A stretch of 10,234 nt of DNA from positions 1 to 10,234 of the forward strand of contig JACPOX010000216.1 of NCBI GenBank assembly GCA_016191305.1. Direction: 5' to 3'. Shown here piece by piece: positions 6,414 through 10,234 of the stretch. The notes below the pieces were generated by a model that made no database searches, was not told the origin of the DNA, and saw nothing but the letters and a program-made list of their open reading frames with translations. The stretch comes from Legionella longbeachae (GTDB lineage: Bacteria > Pseudomonadota > Gammaproteobacteria > Legionellales > Legionellaceae). The position numbers and the translations under genes are program-made. The first letter of the stretch is position 1; each line of letters starts with the position of its first letter.

Positions 6414-7079
6414 ATGGATATATTGGAACAATTACCTGGCTATATTGGTTGGAAAGACTCAGCTTTTCGGCATTTAGGCTGTAATACAAACTTATCGTCG
6501 ATTATGTCTTTACAAGATCCTAGTAAGATATGGGGGTTGAAGGATGAAGAATTACCAGGATGTACTGAGGAAATATATCATTTTCACCGTACAAACGATG
6601 AATTGGCTTTAAATGGAGAAACTGTCATTGTTATACATCGATCCACTACACCTTATGATGGGTCATTATTTTATAGTACTAAAAAACCCTTGTACGATGA
6701 AACCAAAAAAATTTTTGGTGTTATTTATCAGTGCCAACCCTATGAGTTGAATAATTTTTTCTCACATTTGCAAAAAAATACAAAGCCTATCTCGCAGTAC
6801 CTGCTTCCATCACATTACAAAATGGAGATATTTTCAAATCCATGTCAATTATCAACACGAGAGCTAGAATCGCTATTTTGTTTGTTGCATGGTATGAGTG
6901 CCAAGCAAATTAGTGAATGCTTGGGGTTATCAAAACGTACTATTGAAACTTACCTTGAAAATATCAAAAACAAGTTTGGTTGTCAGAACAAAACGGAATT
7001 GCTTATTAAAAGCATTAATGCGGGATATGCAAATCATATCCCGGAAAGATTTCTACACACAAATAAGATCCAAAGCTAG
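6414..7079 (+). CDS. PAS-domain LuxR-family transcriptional regulator
   Basis: 221 aa from ATG 6414. The ATG at 6408 is in frame but directly abuts the AAGAGA (6402-6407) that is correctly spaced (6 nt) for 6414. Residues about 4-108 form a PAS-like sensor (LPGYIGWKDSAFRHLGCNTN... IWGLKDEELPG ... TKKPLYDETKKIFGVIYQCQ). Residues about 146-202 form a LuxR/GerE helix-turn-helix (LSTRELESLFCLLHGMSAKQISECLGLSKRTIETYLENIKNKFG). The similar PAS-LuxR architecture is common in Legionella and relatives as signal-responsive regulators; there is no acyl-homoserine-lactone binding domain. It starts 27 bp after the end of the resolvase relic and has no clear promoter of its own in that gap, so it may be read from within the resolvase region. 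It is convergent with the oxidoreductase (14-bp gap). Targets are unknown. Confidence 0.87.
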   Translation: MDILEQLPGYIGWKDSAFRHLGCNTNLSSIMSLQDPSKIWGLKDEELPGCTEEIYHFHRTNDELALNGETVIVIHRSTTPYDGSLFYSTKKPLYDETKKIFGVIYQCQPYELNNFFSHLQKNTKPISQYLLPSHYKMEIFSNPCQLSTRELESLFCLLHGMSAKQISECLGLSKRTIETYLENIKNKFGCQNKTELLIKSINAGYANHIPERFLHTNKIQS

Positions 7080-7093
7080 CAAATCCTCCCAGA

Positions 7094-8158
7094 TCATCTT
7101 TTGGAAGAATAAGCCGCCTCAGGTCCTTCTTCTTCTACTTCCTCAGTAGGCATCACTTGTACCTGTTTCACTTGTTCCAAGCTCTTACTTATCACTATGA
7201 CATTACCTCGACTATGCGCTAACGATTCTCTGTTTAACTCTTTAACTGCATTGTTATGTATATGTTCATTTATAAGGTTGATTTGATAGGAGTAGAGGTT
7301 TGTATCATCGCTAATAGATATTTCTTCCGGACTCACACTACCATACCGCATAATTGTTAATCTACTATCCGTCGATGGCTTCGGCATCCAAGGATTAGTT
7401 TGGCATATTAATTTTCCAGTTGTTCCGGTAACTTCAAATTTAAAAAATTTATTAGCATTGTCTGCAGTTGTAATATGTGCCACACAATTATTTGGAAACT
7501 TCAAATCAATTGTAGCTGTATTCTCCGCAGTATTATCACTGTTCATCATTCCGATAGCATTGATAGCAATTGGCTCTGCATTTGTCAGTAATCTTACTAA
7601 AGAGATAGGATAACAACCAAGATTGCGGATTGCTCCTCCAGCTGTTGGGTTAGCAAATTTCGCAATATCAGCAAAATAACTAGCATCAAATGAAAGAATA
7701 TCCCCAATACAATTATCTTCAACCAGAATTTTTCGTAATTTTTTAATAAATGGATGGTGTCGATACATTAACCCCTCTAAACAAATAAGGCTTTTCACTC
7801 CTGCTAGTTGAGAAATTTCACTATATTCTTGTTCATCTAAAACTAAAGGTTTTTCGCAAAGAACATGCTTACCTGCATTCAGGCATTTTATGATCCAAGT
7901 TTTATGCAAATGATTTGGTAAGCCTATATAAACTGCACTAGTCTCAGGATCACTAAGTAAATCATCGTAGTTATCATAACTTTTAGGAATTTTGAATTGT
8001 TCCGCAAATGCTTGTGCATTTGAGATCTGACGACTACCGATTGCATATAAGATAGCATCTGGTGATTCCTGAATTGCTTTTGATACTGTCCTTGAAATAG
8101 CACTGGTTCCTAAAACCCCCCATTTAATTTTTGGTTTATATTGTTTTAATTGAAACAT
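7094..8158 (-). CDS. Gfo/Idh/MocA-family NAD(P)-dependent oxidoreductase
   Basis: 354 aa from ATG 8158 (MFQLKQYKPKIKWGVLG), chosen because AAAGGA is well placed before it and the promoter -10 (8194-8189) gives a 24-nt leader; a start at 8185 would fall on the transcription start. An N-terminal Rossmann fold WGVLGTSAIS (13-22) binds NAD(P); the conserved catalytic-region motif CEKPL includes EKP at 102-104. The C-terminal alpha/beta domain carries GGAIRNLGCYPIS, where many relatives have Asp in place of this Asn. The family oxidises sugars, inositols, dihydrodiols and related polyols; the substrate here is unknown. The C-terminus is an unusual acidic extension (PTEEVEEEGPEAA). The first 45 codons and the leader are duplicated upstream of the cupin gene. 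Probably works with the adjacent cupin, which lies just upstream on the same strand. Confidence 0.88.
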   Translation of the reverse strand: MFQLKQYKPKIKWGVLGTSAISRTVSKAIQESPDAILYAIGSRQISNAQAFAEQFKIPKSYDNYDDLLSDPETSAVYIGLPNHLHKTWIIKCLNAGKHVLCEKPLVLDEQEYSEISQLAGVKSLICLEGLMYRHHPFIKKLRKILVEDNCIGDILSFDASYFADIAKFANPTAGGAIRNLGCYPISLVRLLTNAEPIAINAIGMMNSDNTAENTATIDLKFPNNCVAHITTADNANKFFKFEVTGTTGKLICQTNPWMPKPSTDSRLTIMRYGSVSPEEISISDDTNLYSYQINLINEHIHNNAVKELNRESLAHSRGNVIVISKSLEQVKQVQVMPTEEVEEEGPEAAYSSKR

Positions 8159-8242
8159 GTGAATTTCCTTTAATATATTAAGCACATGTTTATATTTACT
8201 TATTAATTCAACTCAAACTACCGTATAAATACGGAGGTTCAC
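8023..8242 (-). repeat. Direct repeat copy A (5' end and leader of oxidoreductase)
   Basis: Aligned by eye with 8702-8927: about 13 mismatches over about 218 aligned bases plus one 6-nt insertion in copy B, roughly 94% identity. It contains the promoter, the ribosome binding site and the first 45 codons of the oxidoreductase, and a CCGTATAAATACGG palindrome (8221-8234). Its outer edge stops exactly at the base before the cupin stop codon (8243-8245). Confidence 0.9.
8189..8216 (-). promoter_or_regulatory. Promoter of the oxidoreductase gene (copy A)
   Basis: On the minus strand: -35 TTGAGT (8216-8211), 16-bp spacer, -10 TATAAA (8194-8189). It lies within the direct repeat, so an almost identical promoter exists in copy B. 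Between it and the ATG is an AT-rich palindrome TTAATATATTAA (about 8169-8180) next to the ribosome binding site. Confidence 0.5.
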
Positions 8243-8629
8243 TTATTGTTTCATTTCAATTAAAATTTCACGATATATCGGATCACCAATATTCTTTGCG
8301 CCATGATGAGCTGGAATTGCACTAATAGTCCCACCTGAAGCTCGTAAACAGTCTCCTTCGGGATAAAATGCGAGTGTGTCACCGGCACCTATTTCCAATA
8401 TACTGACCTGCCGATCATCTGCGTCATACACACCAATAGTTCCTCCTTCAAGCACATAGAACACATAATCTAGCTTGTGAGTATGACATTCAATTCTTTC
8501 TCCGGGACGTAAAAATAAATCCCATACTTTAATTTTTTCATTTTCAAATATGAGATTCGTGCCCACATTATTCATTGGCATTTTTTCATTAGCGTTGTTA
8601 GGCATAGCAATCATGGTGTTTCCAGACAT
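8243..8629 (-). CDS. Cupin-domain protein
   Basis: 128 aa with a single cupin fold. Motif 1 is PGERIECHTHKLDYVFYVLEGG: His49 and His51 are the usual metal ligands, and the following acidic position is Asp54 where Glu is typical. Motif 2 is weaker, with IPAHHGAKN near 105-113 supplying His108/109. The length is usual for small single-domain cupins, which act as sugar isomerases or epimerases, dioxygenases or binding proteins. The start at 8629 is supported by AAGGGAAG a few nt upstream; several in-frame Met codons follow within 18 residues. It is bounded on both sides by the oxidoreductase repeat: the full gene lies downstream, the truncated copy upstream. Its transcript could start at the copy B promoter or nearer, at the palindrome 8681-8697. 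The substrate is unknown. Confidence 0.85.
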   Translation of the reverse strand: MSGNTMIAMPNNANEKMPMNNVGTNLIFENEKIKVWDLFLRPGERIECHTHKLDYVFYVLEGGTIGVYDADDRQVSILEIGAGDTLAFYPEGDCLRASGGTISAIPAHHGAKNIGDPIYREILIEMKQ

Positions 8630-8680
8630 ATATCTTCCCTTCGAGAAATTGATTAAATTACTTTATCAAAAAATTTATCA

Positions 8681-8697
8681 TAGGTATTTAATACCTA
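8681..8697. promoter_or_regulatory. 17-bp perfect palindrome upstream of cupin gene
   Basis: TAGGTATT-T-AATACCTA, about 52 bp before the cupin ATG. Its centre coincides with the TAA stop of the truncated oxidoreductase copy, and it ends 4 bp from the edge of the direct repeat. Candidate operator for the cupin gene, or a scar at the rearrangement breakpoint. Confidence 0.45.
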
Positions 8698-8843
8698 CTG
8701 GAAATCTGACGACTGCCAATTGCATATAAGATAGCATCTGGTGATTCCTGAATTGCTTTTGACACCGTCTTTGAAATAGCACTGGTTCCTAAAACACTCC
8801 ATCTAATTTTTGGTTTATCTGCAAATTGTTTTAATTTAAACAT
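8688..8843 (-). pseudogene. Truncated duplicate of the oxidoreductase N-terminus
   Basis: 51 codons from ATG 8843: MFKLKQFADKPKIRWSVLGTSAISKTV... to IGSRQIS, then SRY and stop. It matches residues 1-45 of the intact Gfo/Idh/MocA gene at 7094-8158, with a two-residue insertion (AD, from the 6-nt insertion) and a Gly-to-Ser change at the start of the Rossmann motif (SVLGTS for GVLGTS). The remaining 300 or so residues are missing. Promoter and ribosome binding site are retained, so a non-functional peptide could still be made. It reads toward the cupin gene, with 58 bp between its stop and the cupin start. Confidence 0.85.
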
Positions 8844-8927
8844 GTGGATTTCCTTTAATATATTAAACACATGTTTATATTTACTTATTAATTTAACTCA
8901 AACTACCGTATAAATACGGAGGCTCAC
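8702..8927 (-). repeat. Direct repeat copy B
   Basis: Second copy of the 8023-8242 segment in the same orientation, including the promoter-like -35/-10 pair (8901-8896 and 8879-8874 on the minus strand) and the CCGTATAAATACGG palindrome (8906-8919). Divergence of about 6% and a 6-nt insertion show the duplication is not recent, or that one copy came from a related strain. Confidence 0.9.
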
Positions 8928-9087
8928 CCACTTGTCCCCATTGTCCCCGTGGTTTTTGATGACATTGTAATGGCATCCATTGTTAATTGATAAGGAAATC
9001 CAAGGCATAATAGTGTCCTATCGCATGAAGCGCGTTAGGATAAAGGCGCTTAATTTATTTATTTTAAAGGGTAAAATAAAGGTGGTT
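8928..9087. other. Non-coding spacer with short repeats
   Basis: No convincing gene. It holds a tandem 9-nt-period repeat of TTGTCCCC (8932-8939 and 8941-8948), a small AATGG-CAT-CCATT dyad (about 8969-8981), and overlapping stem options TCCTA/TAGGA (9016-9040) and AAGCGC/GCGCTT (9028-9051). It joins the oxidoreductase repeat to the metallophosphoesterase remnant. Confidence 0.4.
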
Positions 9088-9127
9088 GTTCTGCGTCACT
9101 GCACATAATATGCAGTGACGCAGGAAC
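9088..9127. repeat. Strong inverted repeat with 13-bp perfect arms
   Basis: CTGCGTCACTGCA (9091-9103) and TGCAGTGACGCAG (9111-9123) are perfect reverse complements around a 7-nt loop. The stem extends by GTT/AAC (9088-9090 and 9125-9127) past a single unpaired G at 9124. A CCCTTTTG follows at 9131-9138, a poor T-tract. It sits exactly where similarity of the metallophosphoesterase remnant ends. Possible origins: bidirectional terminator, small palindromic mobile element, or recombination scar. Confidence 0.6.
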
Positions 9128-9445
9128 TCGCCCTTTTGTAATTTGGCACCTATTCTGGCTGATAACATAAACCTTGATGCACTGCGCTTATCAAGGTTAC
9201 GCTTGCTACGTTGAACTATACCCATCCCCAACGTCAGCAACAAAATCGAACCATACTTCTTTATTACGATCCAGAGAGCTATCCTCTTCTATGCTGTTGC
9301 TGTTTGTATATGTACTGGAAGTATTATATAAAAGGCGAGGATCAGCATATTGCCTGAATAGTTTTGACAGAATAGAACGTTTAAGAGCGTCCCATAAAAC
9401 TGAGAGTGAAAACCAATTAACCATTTTTTGTTGTTTATTATCCAT
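9121..9445 (-). pseudogene. 5' remnant of a metallophosphoesterase gene, multiply frameshifted
   Basis: From ATG 9445 the frame encodes 79 residues resembling the start of a large family of predicted metallophosphoesterases: NWFSLSVLWDALKRSILSKLFRQYADPRLL and, nearer the end, KEVWFDFVADVGDGYSST (residues about 61-78; compare the family pattern W-x-DYVAD-x-GDGF-x-x-TY). It stops at TAG 9206-9208. The sequence continues in a second frame as VASVTLISAVHQGLCYQPE (9209-9153) and then in a third as AKLQKGEFL (about 9147-9121), which resembles the family's PRGELL-type segment just before the metal-binding GGD. No metal-binding motif is left. Similarity ends at the inverted repeat 9088-9127. The family assignment rests on remembered pattern. 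Confidence 0.6.
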
Positions 9446-9450
9446 AATAA

Positions 9451-9681
9451 GAAATTGTCCTATCTAGCGATGCTCGTTACGTATTAGTTGGCGCAAATAA
9501 TAAAACTCCATTAACAGAGAACGCACTGCCAAGGGCAATAAAGCGAATTCAAGAGCGTGTTGGCATTCCTGATTGGACAGCACATGACTTAAGAAGAACT
9601 TTTGCCACGCAATTAAGCAAAGTGCTTCATATTGATCCCGTTGTTATTGAGAAATGCTTGGGTCATAAGATGCCCAAAAAT
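9451..9681 (+). pseudogene. C-terminal fragment of a tyrosine recombinase (phage-type integrase)
   Basis: Open frame from 9451 with no credible start; it reads ARYVLVGANNKTPLTENALPRAIKRI, then DWTAHDLRRTFATQLSK (the HxLRRT box with a catalytic His and Arg) and IEKCLGHKMPK (the LGH box with the second His). This is the end of the catalytic domain of a phage or genomic-island integrase. The N-terminal DNA-binding half and the C-terminal nucleophile Tyr, expected a few residues after LGHKMPK, are both absent: the frame runs directly into BRO/DinD-like sequence. It starts 6 bp from the head of the metallophosphoesterase remnant, so this was an insertion or deletion junction. Confidence 0.75.
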
Positions 9682-9929
9682 CTGCGTGATCATATGAGTG
9701 AAGCAGAGTTGATTTTTACAGCCCTTGCGGAATTATCAACCCGTCAAATTGCTGAAACAACTAATGCTAGGGCATGAAGGAAAATAAAGAGGCAAGTAAG
9801 CAAGGTGGTGGGATTGCTAAAAAAGCTCGTATGGAGTTGGAGGAAAAAACCGGACAAAAAGTTGTTACTTCGGATAACTTTCTTAAACCGAAAAAATCAT
9901 TGTCCAAACATGAAAAGGATGATGAATAA
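9679..9929 (+). pseudogene. C-terminal fragment of a BRO/DinD-like phage antirepressor-type protein, frameshifted
   Basis: Continues the integrase frame in phase: NLRDHMSEAELIFTALAELSTRQIAETTNARA to a TGA at 9775-9777. The overlapping frame from ATG 9774 then gives KENKEASKQGGGIAKKAR, then LEEKTGQKVVTSDNFL, and ends at TAA 9927-9929. Joined, these match the C-terminal region seen in BRO-N phage antirepressor and DNA-damage-inducible-D-like proteins (NLRDHM..E...I...L.E..T..I, then ENK..A..GG.IA..AR..LE...G..VV...NFL). One missing base in the G-run near 9770-9772 explains the break. The N-terminal BRO or DNA-binding region is absent. The fragment cannot be functional as read, except as a chimeric tail on the integrase fragment. 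Confidence 0.65.
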
Positions 9930-9950
9930 TCGATAAAACGGCTGGTTTAT

Positions 9951-9969
9951 TTAAACAAGATTTGTTTAA
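9951..9969. repeat. 8-bp-arm hairpin after the BRO/DinD-like fragment
   Basis: TTAAACAA-GAT-TTGTTTAA, a perfect AT-rich inverted repeat 22 bp after the stop codon at 9929. No T-tract follows on the plus strand, so a terminator role is doubtful. Confidence 0.4.
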
Positions 9970-9975
9970 TCACTT

Positions 9976-10039
9976 AGCCAAGCTATCCTTCGCGGGGAGA
10001 ATCAAGGGTTTCATCACTCCTTTTGCTTGGCTCTTTTTT
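9976..10039 (+). terminator. Rho-independent terminator (long-loop)
   Basis: AGCCAAGC (9976-9983) pairs perfectly with GCTTGGCT (10025-10032), followed by C and six T (10034-10039). The 41-nt intervening sequence has further pairing potential (GGAG with CTCC). It would end plus-strand transcripts from the phage-fragment region before the gene at 10068; it could also be the 3' end of a small RNA. Confidence 0.6.
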
Positions 10040-10067
10040 GTGATGATATTGCTTTGATGGAGTAATA

Positions 10068-10234
10068 ATGAAAATTATTAATGAATCTCATCCGCTATTT
10101 CACCAACGAATAATAGTTTGCCTTGAAATGATTCGCTCCACTCCTATACCTCTTATTTACGTAATCAACGATTCATTCCTATTGAAAGCACTAAAACTTC
10201 CGATGGTACATGTGATTATTTTATGTCACCTGTA
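10068..10234 (+). CDS. Unrecognised protein, 5' part only (runs off the window)
   Basis: An ATG at 10068 preceded by GGAG (10059-10062, 5-nt spacing) opens a frame of 55 codons that is still open at the window edge (starts MKIINESHPLFHQRIIVCLEM). It contains moderately hydrophobic stretches (IPLIYVIND and, later, MVHVIIL) but no signal peptide or motif that I recognise. It lies 28 bp after the terminator, consistent with an independent gene, though no clear promoter is visible in that gap. Confidence 0.4.
   Translation, partial: MKIINESHPLFHQRIIVCLEMIRSTPIPLIYVINDSFLLKALKLPMVHVIILCHL

Noticed and set aside
8928..8980. Very short minus-strand ORF (begins MDAITMSSKTTG) over the TTGTCCCC repeat
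   Set aside because: Only 18 codons, low-complexity translation of the tandem repeat, and no ribosome binding site.
9088..9127. Inverted repeat with an extrahelical base, resembling an integron attC site
   Set aside because: attC sites have AAC at the 5' side and GTT at the 3' side of the stem; here the order is GTT...AAC, and no integron integrase or cassette array is present.

Overview
The window looks like an accessory region of a low-GC gammaproteobacterium. The AT-rich codon use and the gene types (a PAS-LuxR regulator, a BRO/DinD-like fragment, resolvase and integrase relics) suggest Legionella or a close relative. That is inference from style, not from a marker gene. I found no rRNA, tRNA or CRISPR array.

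Layout. (1) 62-484: a small membrane-protein gene cut by one in-frame TGA, called a pseudogene. (2) 601-2358, plus strand: a MerR/TipAL-type regulator behind a promoter of MerR architecture (19-bp spacer with a dyad), followed by an alpha/beta hydrolase; probably one autoregulated unit. (3) 2391-4701, minus strand: a tightly overlapping operon of an aminoglycoside-phosphotransferase-fold kinase, an AAA_28/NadR-like P-loop ATPase and a GNAT acetyltransferase, with its own promoter. Upstream of it is a separate NTF2-like (DUF4440) gene on the same strand. (4) 5325-6386: a Tn3-family transposon relic made of a 5' stub of tnpA, a dyad-rich res-like spacer and a divergent serine resolvase gene with a frameshifted 3' end. 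(5) 6414-7079: a PAS-LuxR regulator immediately after the resolvase. (6) 7094-8927, minus strand: a Gfo/Idh/MocA oxidoreductase, a cupin, and a truncated second copy of the oxidoreductase 5' end with its promoter, forming a roughly 220-bp direct repeat on either side of the cupin. (7) 8928-9929: a junkyard with a strong 13-bp-arm inverted repeat, the multiply frameshifted 5' remnant of a metallophosphoesterase gene, and a chimeric ORF joining a tyrosine-recombinase C-terminus in frame to a BRO/DinD-like C-terminus that is itself frameshifted. (8) 9930-10234: hairpins, a likely terminator, and the start of an unrecognised gene running off the window.

How it works together. The intact genes form three plausible units: ligand-sensing MerR with hydrolase, kinase-ATPase-acetyltransferase, and cupin-oxidoreductase. 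Broken mobile-element, phage and housekeeping-like fragments lie between them. Most of the unusual signal is structural: nested decay, duplication and fusion, rather than a clearly new system. The most plausible uncharacterised functional unit is the translationally coupled kinase/ATPase/GNAT operon.
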